From Ferruginibacter sp. (GTDB lineage: Bacteria; Bacteroidota; Bacteroidia; Chitinophagales; Chitinophagaceae), in assembly GCA_025352695.1 (NCBI GenBank), contig JANXSK010000132.1, positions 1-64,000 of the forward strand: a stretch of 64,000 nt of DNA, written 5' to 3'. The notes beneath the pieces are model-generated. The model had not been told where the DNA came from. It did no database searches and saw nothing but the letters and a program-made list of their open reading frames with translations. Shown here piece after piece: positions 45,338 to 54,340 of this stretch (position 1 is its first letter; every line of letters begins with the position of its first letter). The translations under genes were made by a program, and so were the position numbers.

Positions 45338-46180
45338 ATGATTATAATTAAAAAAGCAGGTGACATTAAAAATCAACTGGTTGCATTAACTAAAATAGGT
45401 ATATCAATTGGCTTTGTTCCAACTATGGGAGCATTGCACACCGGGCATATTTCATTGATTGAAGCGGCTAAAAATGAAAATGAGTTGGTTGTTTGCAGCA
45501 TCTTTATAAATCCAACCCAGTTTAACGACCCTAAAGATTTTGAAATATATCCTGTCACCATTGAAAAGGATATATACCTTTTAGAAAAAGCAGGTTGCAG
45601 TATATTATTTTTACCTACTGTTGATGAAATGTATCCGGATGGTTTTAAAAATCTTAGTTATTTTAAACTCGGTTTTATAGAAACTATTTTAGATGGAAAA
45701 TATCGCCCTGGACATTTTCAGGGGGTATGCCAGGTGGTATGCAGGTTGCTTGAAATAGTTTTGCCCAACAAATTATACCTCGGACAAAAAGATTTTCAAC
45801 AAAGCATGGTTTTATCTAAAATAGCAACTATTGCTTATCCATCAATACAAATTGGTATTTGCCCTACGCAAAGAGAACCTGACGGTCTTGCAATGAGTAG
45901 TAGAAATTTAAGGTTAACAACCGAGGAAAGACTGTTGGCAGTCAATATATATTTAACCCTGAAATATATTCAAGATACTATTAAACCTGGAGATCTTACA
46001 AACGTGAAACATGGTGCAATAGCGGCTTTAACAGCAAAAGGTTTTAAAGTTGATTATATAGAGATTTGCCGCAAAAATAACCTGGAGATTCTAGAAAACT
46101 GGGATGGTAACACAGCTATTGTAATTTTAATTGCTGCCTTTTTAAATAGTGTAAGGTTGATTGATAATATAGTGGTATAA
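45338..46180 (+). CDS. panC: Pantothenate synthetase (pantoate-beta-alanine ligase)
   Basis: PanC condenses pantoate with beta-alanine using ATP to form pantothenate, the coenzyme A precursor. HxGH and KMSKS-like motifs appear as FVPTMGALHTGHISLIEAA and GLAMSSRNLRL; the ATP-binding QKDFQQSMVL segment lies between. The 280-residue length is normal. The beta-alanine producer panD, often next to panC in this phylum, is absent; panB is 4.5 kb downstream. It starts 20 bases after a TAGATTTG promoter element. Confidence 0.96.
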   Translation: MIIIKKAGDIKNQLVALTKIGISIGFVPTMGALHTGHISLIEAAKNENELVVCSIFINPTQFNDPKDFEIYPVTIEKDIYLLEKAGCSILFLPTVDEMYPDGFKNLSYFKLGFIETILDGKYRPGHFQGVCQVVCRLLEIVLPNKLYLGQKDFQQSMVLSKIATIAYPSIQIGICPTQREPDGLAMSSRNLRLTTEERLLAVNIYLTLKYIQDTIKPGDLTNVKHGAIAALTAKGFKVDYIEICRKNNLEILENWDGNTAIVILIAAFLNSVRLIDNIVV

Positions 46181-46268
46181 TAAAAGAACTAATTTGATTA
46201 TATAAATTGAAATATCTTTTTTTAGATTTAACGAATGTTTGGTTTTACTTTGTAAGTAGTAAAATATT

Positions 46269-47306
46269 ATGCAAAAAAAAATAGGTTTAATACTTCAATA
46301 TATCATTTTTTTAGGAGGAGGTATTTTTTTAGTTTGGTGGCAGTTTAGTAAAATGACGCCTGAGCAATTGCTTAAATTTAAATTTGCAATCTCCAATGCA
46401 AATTACACCATCTTAATTCCCATAATTATTCTTTCATTAGCCAGTCATGTAAGCCGCTCAATTAGGTGGAAAATTTTGATACAACCGATGGGCTACAATC
46501 CTTCTTTGTTTAATACATTTGGGGTAACAATGGTTGGTTACCTCGCCAATTCTTTTGTTCCCAGGTTGGGTGAAATATTAAAATGTAGCTTGCTTGGTAA
46601 GTATGAAAAAATCCCAGTGCAAAAACTTATCGGAACCATTGTTATTGAAAGAATATTTGACCTTGTTTGCTACCTTTTTTTTATACTCTTTACAATATTT
46701 ATTCAGTTTAGCCTTGTAGGTAATTTTGTTAAAAATTCAATTTCAAAATTGATAAATCCACATAGAGGTATTGCTTTGTGGGGAAGGGTTTTACTTCTTT
46801 TTTTAGTAATAGGGTTTACAATTTTTTTACTGCGGTTGCTTTTAAAAAAGTACAGTCACGTTAAATTTATAAAGCGATTAACAAATTTTTTTACTGGTTT
46901 AAGAGAAGGTATCCTGAGTATAAAAAATCTTGAAAAAAGCGGTTGGTTTATTTTTCACACCGTATTTATCTGGAGCATGTATTTGCTTGAAATATATGTA
47001 GGTTTTTCGGCCATAAATGAAGTTTCGCACCTTGGTTTAGATGCCGCTTGCGCTGTTTTAACTCTGGCAACATTTGCGATGATTTTAACTCCGGGAGGTA
47101 TTGGTACTTTTCCAACAGCAATTTTTTTGGTACTTGGTTTATATAACATCGAACAATCTACCGGTGAAGCATTTGGATGGTTAATGTGGGGAACTACAAC
47201 ATTTATCATTTTATTTTTTGGATTGGTTTGCTTCGGATTATTGTATTTTAATAATAAAAATAAAACAAAGGTTACACTTGCAGAAGAAGTTGCAAGTGTT
47301 TTATGA
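46269..47306 (+). CDS. Lysylphosphatidylglycerol synthase TM-domain (UPF0104) family membrane protein
   Basis: A 345-residue membrane protein with about eight transmembrane helices, beginning IGLILQYIIFLGGGIFLVW. It shows the family motifs SRSIRWKILIQPMGY-like (HVSRSIRWKILI), MVGYLANSFVPRLGEIL and AMILTPGGIGTFPTAIFLVLG. These proteins correspond to the flippase part of MprF or to AglD-like membrane proteins; a soluble aminoacyl-transferase domain is absent, so lipid flipping is an inference only. It begins 88 bases after panC and is likely in the same transcript. Confidence 0.85.
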   Translation: MQKKIGLILQYIIFLGGGIFLVWWQFSKMTPEQLLKFKFAISNANYTILIPIIILSLASHVSRSIRWKILIQPMGYNPSLFNTFGVTMVGYLANSFVPRLGEILKCSLLGKYEKIPVQKLIGTIVIERIFDLVCYLFFILFTIFIQFSLVGNFVKNSISKLINPHRGIALWGRVLLLFLVIGFTIFLLRLLLKKYSHVKFIKRLTNFFTGLREGILSIKNLEKSGWFIFHTVFIWSMYLLEIYVGFSAINEVSHLGLDAACAVLTLATFAMILTPGGIGTFPTAIFLVLGLYNIEQSTGEAFGWLMWGTTTFIILFFGLVCFGLLYFNNKNKTKVTLAEEVASVL

Positions 47307-47408
47307 TTTATTAACTTTAGAAATTGACTTAAAGTTAATAATCGCTTTTTGTATTATTTATGTGCCTACATTTAATTTCACATTTTTATTAACTTAAATT
47401 TTGATGCT

Positions 47409-49475
47409 TTGTTAAAACAAAAAGTAATTGTTAGAGATTTAAGCTGGTTATCTTTCAACAGCAGGGTATTACAGGAAGCTGCTGATGAAACTGTACCGCT
47501 TAGAGAAAGAATAAAATTTCTAGGAATTTTTTCAAATAACCTTGATGAGTTTTTCAGGGTTAGAGTTGCTACGCTAAAAAGAATGATTGAAGTTGGAGAC
47601 AGAGGACACATGCACCTGGAAGTTTCCCCAGGAATAATTTTAGAAGAAATCCAGGAAAAAGTTGTGGAACAACAAAAAGAATTTGATAGAATTTGGAATG
47701 AAATATTAAGAGAATTAAAAAAAGAGCGTATAATTTTAATTAATGATAAACAATTAAACAAGGCACAACAACATTTTGTTACTGACTATTTTAATGATGA
47801 AATACGAAGCAATATTGTACCCCTAATGATAGAAAGCATACAGGCTTTTCCAACCCTCAGTGATAAATCAATTTACCTTGCCTGTAAGATGTCAAAAAAA
47901 GACAAAAGCATTCCACAGCGTTTTGCATTGGTATCTGTGCCAACCAGGCGTTTAAGCAGATTTGTTATTTTGCCCTCTAAAGAAAATGAACATCACATTA
48001 TTTTATTGGAAGATGTAATTAGATTTTGTTTGCCTTCTATCTTTTCTTACTTCGGTTACGACGTATTTTCGGCACATATAATTAAAGTAACAAGAGATGC
48101 TGAAATAGATATTGATAATGATATTTCAACATCAATTATTCAAAAATTAGAAAAAGGTTTAAAAAACAGAAAAAAAGGAAAACCGGTTAGATTTATTTTT
48201 GATAAGGAAATTGATGTTGCCCTCCTATCTTATCTTATAAAAAGAATGGGTTTATCGGGAAAAGACAATTTGATACCAGGAGGCAGAATCCACAATTTTA
48301 AGGATTTTATAAATTTTCCAGATTCCGTTTTTAATTATAAAAGCAGTAGAAAAAAACCTTTTATACATCCATTGCTTAAAAATATAAATAGGGTTACAGA
48401 TGTTATTTTAGAGAAAGATGTACTGCTAAATTTCCCTTATCATTCTTTTGACAGTTTAATTGATCTTGTGAGGGAAGCGGCTATTGATCCGGAAGTTAAA
48501 AGTATTAAAATAACCTGTTACCGTTTAGCTCCCAGATCTAAAATTATAAATGCGCTTACCAATGCTGTTCGCAATGGTAAAGAAGTAACAGTGGTTATTG
48601 AATTAAGAGCAAGGTTTGATGAAGAAGCTAACATTGAATGGAAAAAAGAATTGGAGGAAGCCGGCGTGAATGTTTTTATTGGAATTCCAAATATGAAAGT
48701 GCATGCAAAAATTTGTTTGATAAAAAAAATCATCAACGGACGAACCATTCATTACGGCTTTGTAGGAACCTGTAATTTAAACGAACGTACTGCAAAAATT
48801 TATGGCGATCATTGTTTGCTTACCTCCGATAGGTTTATTATGGCCGATGTAAACAGAATTTTTAATTATCTAGAACAACCTAAAACAAGGATTGCTTTAT
48901 TAAGAGCCTGTAAAACTTTATTGGTAAGTCCAGTTTCGCTACGCAGACAATTGGTGCAACTAATTGACAAAGAAATTAAAGCTGCCAACGCAAAAAAAGC
49001 AGCTGCGATAACCATTAAATTAAATTCGTTAAGTGACGAATTGTTAATTGATAAATTATACGAAGCTGCAAAAGCCGGGGTAGAAATCAAAATGGTGATA
49101 CGAGGTATTTATTGCATGCTTACAGAAAATAAAAAATTCAAAATTCCGGTGCAAGCTATCAGTATTGTTGACGAATACCTTGAACATGCAAGGGTGATAA
49201 TTTTTTATAATGGAGGTAAAGAAAAAGTATACATTTCTTCAGCAGATTGGATGGTAAGAAATTTAGATCATCGTATAGAAGTTACCTGTCCTATTTTTGA
49301 ACAAAATATACAGCGTGAATTAAAAGATATTTTGCAAATACAATTAGCAGATAATATAAAGGCAAGAAAATTAGACAATGCACTGAGTAACCAATATGTT
49401 AATCCACGTAATACAAAAAAAGTTCGCAGCCAGGTAGATATCTATAATTATCTGTATCGTAAATTATCCACATAA
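47409..49475 (+). CDS. ppk1: Polyphosphate kinase 1
   Basis: Ppk1 polymerises the gamma phosphate of ATP into polyphosphate and works in reverse to make ATP. The four expected domains are present: N-terminal (RDLSWLSFNSRVLQEA), head, and two PLD-like C-terminal domains. The catalytic autophosphorylated His lies in GIPNMKVHAKICLIKK; the second active-site His is in DEYLEHARVIIFYNGG. The arginine motif FVGTCNLNERTAKIYGD is intact. Length 688 is normal. Translation starts at TTG, the only codon compatible with the family N-terminus. The convergent function ppx follows 94 bases later on the same strand. Confidence 0.96.
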   Translation: MLKQKVIVRDLSWLSFNSRVLQEAADETVPLRERIKFLGIFSNNLDEFFRVRVATLKRMIEVGDRGHMHLEVSPGIILEEIQEKVVEQQKEFDRIWNEILRELKKERIILINDKQLNKAQQHFVTDYFNDEIRSNIVPLMIESIQAFPTLSDKSIYLACKMSKKDKSIPQRFALVSVPTRRLSRFVILPSKENEHHIILLEDVIRFCLPSIFSYFGYDVFSAHIIKVTRDAEIDIDNDISTSIIQKLEKGLKNRKKGKPVRFIFDKEIDVALLSYLIKRMGLSGKDNLIPGGRIHNFKDFINFPDSVFNYKSSRKKPFIHPLLKNINRVTDVILEKDVLLNFPYHSFDSLIDLVREAAIDPEVKSIKITCYRLAPRSKIINALTNAVRNGKEVTVVIELRARFDEEANIEWKKELEEAGVNVFIGIPNMKVHAKICLIKKIINGRTIHYGFVGTCNLNERTAKIYGDHCLLTSDRFIMADVNRIFNYLEQPKTRIALLRACKTLLVSPVSLRRQLVQLIDKEIKAANAKKAAAITIKLNSLSDELLIDKLYEAAKAGVEIKMVIRGIYCMLTENKKFKIPVQAISIVDEYLEHARVIIFYNGGKEKVYISSADWMVRNLDHRIEVTCPIFEQNIQRELKDILQIQLADNIKARKLDNALSNQYVNPRNTKKVRSQVDIYNYLYRKLST

Positions 49476-49520
49476 TTTCTTCATTTTTATTGTTACCTGT
49501 TTAGTAGTGAATTACAGTGG

Positions 49521-49528
49521 TATATTTG
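49521..49528 (+). promoter_or_regulatory. Candidate -7 promoter element of ppx (TATATTTG)
   Basis: TAnnTTTG match between ppk1 and ppx, about 40 bases before the ppx start. If used, ppx can be transcribed separately from ppk1. Confidence 0.45.
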
Positions 49529-49569
49529 TAGTATACATGTAAACATAACAATATTAAATTGTCAATATA

Positions 49570-50448
49570 TTGAAATTAGCAGCAATAGACATTGGTAGTA
49601 ATGCCGCAAGGCTTTTAATAACAGAAGTTTTAAAGGATGATAAAGAAATAGTAACATTCAATAAATTGAATTTAGTTAGAATACCGTTGCGATTGGGTTT
49701 TGATGTATTTGAAGCTGGTTCTATCTCCAAACAAAAAATAGAAATGGTTCTGCAAACCATGAAAGCATATAAACATTTATGCAATGCTTACGAGGTAGAA
49801 CATATTAAGGCGTGTGCTACCAGTGCTATGAGAGATGCAAAAAATTCAGCTGACATTATCCGCAAAGTAAAACTTGAAACTTCTATTGAAATAGAAATCA
49901 TTAGTGGTGATTTTGAAGCAGGATTGGTATACGAAAACCATGTGGCAGAAAATATGGACATGGAAAAAAGTTATTTGTATATTGATGTTGGCGGCGGAAG
50001 TACTGAATTATCTTTCTTTAGTAATGGCCAACTTACCTATAAAAGATCTTTTAACATAGGCACTATTCGTTTGCTAAAAAATATGGTAACAGATAACAAC
50101 TGGGATGAAATGAAAGACAATATTCGTGCTGCAACAAAAGGACAGAAAGAAGTTGTAGCCATTGGAAGCGGCGGAAACATAAATAAAGTTTTTTCAATAA
50201 GTAAAAAAAAGGATGGCAAATCACTTTCATTAGAGTTATTGCGTGATTATTATAAAGAATTGAGTGCTGTATCGTTGGCTGAAAGAATTACCCGGTATAA
50301 TTTACGAATTGACAGAGCCGATGTAATTGTGCCTGCCATTCAAATTTATATCAACGCCATGCGTTGGGCCGGAGCTACAGAAATTTATGTGCCAAAAATT
50401 GGTTTGGTAGACGGATTGATTCGCCATTTATGGGATGAATTGAAATAA
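49570..50448 (+). CDS. ppx: Exopolyphosphatase (Ppx/GppA family)
   Basis: A 292-residue Ppx/GppA phosphatase that hydrolyses polyphosphate or pppGpp ends. The N-terminal actin-like fold shows LAAIDIGSNAARLLI; the catalytic and nucleotide loops are IDVGGGSTELSFFS and AIGSGGNINKVF. It is a short form: it lacks the C-terminal HD-type domains of longer Ppx proteins, so processivity may be lower (inference). It begins with TTG, like ppk1, and lies just downstream of it, so both make and break polyphosphate from one locus. Confidence 0.92.
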   Translation: MKLAAIDIGSNAARLLITEVLKDDKEIVTFNKLNLVRIPLRLGFDVFEAGSISKQKIEMVLQTMKAYKHLCNAYEVEHIKACATSAMRDAKNSADIIRKVKLETSIEIEIISGDFEAGLVYENHVAENMDMEKSYLYIDVGGGSTELSFFSNGQLTYKRSFNIGTIRLLKNMVTDNNWDEMKDNIRAATKGQKEVVAIGSGGNINKVFSISKKKDGKSLSLELLRDYYKELSAVSLAERITRYNLRIDRADVIVPAIQIYINAMRWAGATEIYVPKIGLVDGLIRHLWDELK

Positions 50449-50652
50449 ACATTTTAAGAAGTATTCCATATCAGTAAAGTAATTTATTTAATATTATGTA
50501 ACAATGTCTCTTTAGTATATTTTTGAAAATATTATCTACATTTACATCAGCGATCATTTTAGGATTTGTTTTATTCTAATGCAGAGTCAACTCCCCCTTC
50601 GCTGGCAAATTAATAAACAAATCCATCAAATTTTTAAATCTCCTTACACACA

Positions 50653-51468
50653 ATGAGCGCAGAAAAGGAACAGAAAAAAGTAACCACTAACACAATCCAA
50701 AAAATGAAGGCTGCTGGAGAAAAAATCTCCATGATAACAGCCTACGATTATTCATTTGCCAAATTATTTGATGCTGCAGGTATTGATATTATTTTGGTAG
50801 GCGATAGTGCAAGTAATGTTATGGCAGGCCATGCTACTACGCTTCCCATTACTTTAGATCAAATGATCTATCATGCACAAAGTGTGGTACGTGCAAGAGA
50901 AAGATGTTTGGTAGTAACAGATCTTCCATTTGGCTCCTATCAATCCAATTCAGAAATTGCACTAGCATCTGCCATCAGAATCATGAAAGAAAGCGGAGCC
51001 CATACAGTAAAACTGGAAGGTGGCGAAGAAATAATTGATTCGGTTAAAAAAATAGTTAGTGCCGGAATACCTGTTATGGGCCATTTAGGACTAACACCAC
51101 AATCCATTAATAAATTTGGAACTTATGTGGTAAGGGCAACTGAACAAACAGAAGCAGAAAAATTAAAAAAAGATGCCCTTTTATTACAGGAAGCTGGCTG
51201 CTTTGCAATTGTATTGGAAAAAATACCGGCGGCATTGGCAAAAGCAGTTTCTGAAAGTTTGCATATACCAACCATTGGTATTGGTGCAGGTGGCAATTGC
51301 GACGGACAAGTATTAGTCATGCACGATATGCTTGGCATTAACACTGAATTTAAACCTCGCTTTTTACGTAGGTATTTAAACCTTGATGAACAAATAACAG
51401 TTGCCATTAAGCAATATGTGTTAGATATTAAAAGTAAAGACTTTCCCAACGAAAACGAGCAATACTAA
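50653..51468 (+). CDS. panB: 3-methyl-2-oxobutanoate hydroxymethyltransferase
   Basis: PanB transfers a hydroxymethyl group from methylene-tetrahydrofolate to ketoisovalerate to form ketopantoate, the first step toward pantothenate. Signatures are [70 protein letters not shown] and [18 protein letters not shown] with metal and catalytic residues. Length 271 is normal. A 25-codon frame (50579-50656) overlaps its start by ATGA, of unknown meaning. With panC it gives most of the pantothenate route; folP in the same window produces the folate it needs (context inference). Confidence 0.97.
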   Translation: MSAEKEQKKVTTNTIQKMKAAGEKISMITAYDYSFAKLFDAAGIDIILVGDSASNVMAGHATTLPITLDQMIYHAQSVVRARERCLVVTDLPFGSYQSNSEIALASAIRIMKESGAHTVKLEGGEEIIDSVKKIVSAGIPVMGHLGLTPQSINKFGTYVVRATEQTEAEKLKKDALLLQEAGCFAIVLEKIPAALAKAVSESLHIPTIGIGAGGNCDGQVLVMHDMLGINTEFKPRFLRRYLNLDEQITVAIKQYVLDIKSKDFPNENEQY

Positions 51469-51484
51469 AATAATTTTTTATGTA

Positions 51485-52117
51485 ATGGATTTGCCATTTT
51501 ATGAACAAATTCGTCTTCCTATTTATGTACAGAAAATGATGACAGAAAAAATAAATCAGGCATTCCCCAAATCTTATGCAGAAATTAATGAAGCAACAAT
51601 AATTTCGGGGTTTTCAATGGCCTCTGATGTACAAACCTGCTCCTTACTTAGATCACTTGCAGCTTCAAAACCAGGAGGAAAATTTTTAGAACTTGGTACA
51701 GGAACAGGATTATCAACCTCATGGATATTAGATGGAATGGATGATGAATCATCTTTAATTTCAATTGATAACGAGCCTAATTTTTTAAAAATAGCTAACC
51801 AATTTTTAGGAGATGACAAACGCTTAAATTTAATTACTACTGATGGTTCAGATTGGGTGGAAGAAAACAAACAACAAAAATTTGATTATATTTTTGCTAA
51901 TACCTGGCATGGAAAATACCTACTTTTAGATGAAGTATTATCGATGCTAAATAAAGGTGGAATCTATATTATTGATGATATGCTACCACAATCTAACTGG
52001 CCGGATGGACACCAAGAAAAAGCTATCAATTTGGTAAACTATTTAAACACAAGAGTTGATTTATGGCTAACTAAACAAGTTTGGGCAACAGGAATAATTA
52101 TTGTTGTTAAAAAATAA
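51485..52117 (+). CDS. SAM-dependent O-methyltransferase-like protein
   Basis: A 210-residue class I methyltransferase. The SAM-binding motif is KFLELGTGTGLSTSWILDGM, followed by the acidic strand LISIDNEP, then KFDYIFANTWHGKYLLLDEV and IYIIDDMLPQ. Layout and size resemble small-molecule O-methyltransferases of the catechol/caffeoyl-CoA group; the substrate is not known. It begins 16 bases after panB, so it is probably co-transcribed, but a pantothenate link is not evident. Confidence 0.85.
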   Translation: MDLPFYEQIRLPIYVQKMMTEKINQAFPKSYAEINEATIISGFSMASDVQTCSLLRSLAASKPGGKFLELGTGTGLSTSWILDGMDDESSLISIDNEPNFLKIANQFLGDDKRLNLITTDGSDWVEENKQQKFDYIFANTWHGKYLLLDEVLSMLNKGGIYIIDDMLPQSNWPDGHQEKAINLVNYLNTRVDLWLTKQVWATGIIIVVKK

Positions 52118-52241
52118 AACGATTCTCTCTTTATCTACCGATACCCAAATTCAACAAAATAAAATCTATAATCTTAACTAAAAATTGAGCTAACATAGTA
52201 AAATTTGAACAATTTTTCTATGTATTTAAGCTTTTACCATT

Positions 52242-54146
52242 ATGAGAAATATTATATTAAGTGGCTGCATACTTTTATGCACAAATAGTTTTGCGCAATC
52301 TACAGTTGATTTAAATCCTATCACCATTATAGCTACAAGAAATCCACAAAAAGCAACCGAAACAGGACGTAGTATTACAGTGTTGGAAGGTAAAATATTT
52401 AACCAATTACCAGTTAATTCCATAGATGAATTACTAAAATATGTTCCCGGTGTAGAGGTTCAGTCACGTGGCCCAATGGGTACGCAAAGTGATATAATAC
52501 TAAGGGGTGGAACTTTTCAGCAGGTGCTTATTTTACTTGATGGCATCAAAATTAATGATCCCATCACAGGACATTTTTCTTCCTACATTCCCGTAGCTCC
52601 CTACGAAATTGAACGCATTGAAATATTACGTGGGTCTGCTGCAGCAGTGTATGGTGCAGAAGCTGTTGGTGGAGTAATTAGCATCATCACCAAAACGTTT
52701 GATAAATATAAAACAGAAAAAAGTAATCATGAAAGTATTAGTGCTTCTTTAGGTCAATATCGGTTGATAAATGGTAATATGGGCTGGCATATTACAGGCC
52801 CAAAATTTAATGCATCGCTGGGAATTCTAAGCAATAATACGCCAGGGCAATTACTAAGAGGTGATAACCGGGGATATTTACACAATAACACCTTTAGTGG
52901 TTCCATCGCAATTGCTTTAAAAAATAACTGGCAAATATCTTTGCGAAGCAGTTATGATAGCAGAAATTTTGCTGCTCAAAATTATTACACCACTTTTAAA
53001 AGTGACACAGCTATTGAAAAGGTAACTACATTTTGGAATCAGGCACAGCTAAAACAACAAACAAAAAAATTCAGTCAACAAGTTGATGTGTTGTACAAAA
53101 ACACAAGCGATCATTATTTATTCAATTCCGTATCAACTGCTAATGATAATAAATCTAACTTCTTTTTACTGCAATATTTGTACGCACAAAAAATAAACGA
53201 CCGCTTCAATATGAGTGCAGGTGCACAGTTAGACAGAAGAGCCATTACCTCAAACGATAGAGGAAATCATTTTGCGAATCATGCAGCCGTGTTTGCGATG
53301 GTCGCATACACCAACAAACATTTAAAAATATCCCCTGCCTTAAGAGTTGACAGAGACGCTAATTATGGTACCGCTATATTGCCACAGTTAAATACATCAT
53401 ACCAATTAAAAAATATTACATTTCGCATCAATGCTGGCCGAAGTATACGTAGTGGTGATTTTACAGAACGTTACAACAATTATAATAAAACTATTGTTGC
53501 CGGGGGCAGTATTGGAAATCCAAATCTTTCTACAGAAAATGCCTGGAGTTATGAAGCTGGTGCCGATTTTATTTTAAGTAATAATTTCAAGGCATCTGTT
53601 ACAGGTTTTTACAGAGATCAAAATAATGTGATTGATTATGTAAGGACTGCTTACAGTGAAATGCCAAGAAAAGTAAACCTTTTACCAACAGGCATCTATG
53701 CATTGGCAAAAAATATTAAAAAAGTAAAAACGTCTGGTGTGGAAATGGAGTTGGTGTATCAAAAAATATTTACTCTTCAACAAAGTTTGTACATGACTGC
53801 TGGCATTACTTTATTAAATTCTTCCAGCAGTGATGCAGTACCTTCTTTTTATATTATATCGCATGCAAAAACGCTTGTTCAGTCAACTATTCTGTATAAG
53901 TATAAAAAATTAAACACTGCAATAAATTTACTTTATAAAGACAGGGATCCAAAAAATGCTATTGCTATTAATGCAGCTATCACAAAAAATTATTTTTTGC
54001 TGAATTCAAAAATTGGGTACAATGTAAATAAAAAAGTAAAACTATTTATTTCCTGTAATAATATTACTAATATCCAATACAGTGATTTGTTAGGAAGCTT
54101 AATGCCTGGCAGATGGTTAAGTGGTGGAATTAATGTAAATCTTTAA
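52242..54146 (+). CDS. TonB-dependent receptor, BtuB-like
   Basis: An outer-membrane importer of 634 residues. It has a Sec signal (ending CTNSFAQ), the TonB box region (LNPITIIATRNPQKATETGRS) and a plug with ELLKYVPGVEVQSRGPMGTQ, SDIILRGGTFQQVLILLDGI, and EIERIEILRGSAAAVYGAEA, then a 22-strand barrel. It lacks the N-terminal carboxypeptidase-like domain of SusC. The sequence resembles BtuB/cobalamin and small siderophore receptors, but no B12 riboswitch or transport operon is nearby, so the ligand is uncertain. Monocistronic. Confidence 0.9.
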   Translation: MRNIILSGCILLCTNSFAQSTVDLNPITIIATRNPQKATETGRSITVLEGKIFNQLPVNSIDELLKYVPGVEVQSRGPMGTQSDIILRGGTFQQVLILLDGIKINDPITGHFSSYIPVAPYEIERIEILRGSAAAVYGAEAVGGVISIITKTFDKYKTEKSNHESISASLGQYRLINGNMGWHITGPKFNASLGILSNNTPGQLLRGDNRGYLHNNTFSGSIAIALKNNWQISLRSSYDSRNFAAQNYYTTFKSDTAIEKVTTFWNQAQLKQQTKKFSQQVDVLYKNTSDHYLFNSVSTANDNKSNFFLLQYLYAQKINDRFNMSAGAQLDRRAITSNDRGNHFANHAAVFAMVAYTNKHLKISPALRVDRDANYGTAILPQLNTSYQLKNITFRINAGRSIRSGDFTERYNNYNKTIVAGGSIGNPNLSTENAWSYEAGADFILSNNFKASVTGFYRDQNNVIDYVRTAYSEMPRKVNLLPTGIYALAKNIKKVKTSGVEMELVYQKIFTLQQSLYMTAGITLLNSSSSDAVPSFYIISHAKTLVQSTILYKYKKLNTAINLLYKDRDPKNAIAINAAITKNYFLLNSKIGYNVNKKVKLFISCNNITNIQYSDLLGSLMPGRWLSGGINVNL

Positions 54147-54340
54147 AAAACCCTTCGCTATTGTGCGGTTATAAATCTTCTAATCTTACTTTAATATTTT
54201 AATCCGGTGCAGTCAGCTTCTAATTTTTATGCTGTATATTTTAATAAACTTTTTAATACCAAACAGGTTGCATTTAATTTGTTGTCTGTTGTATTTGATG
54301 AAGAACCAAAAAAATCCATCGTAACTTTACAAAAAAAAAT

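Noticed and set aside
51123-51449. A 108-codon minus-strand frame inside panB
   Set aside because: Antisense shadow of a well-supported enzyme, no recognisable domain.
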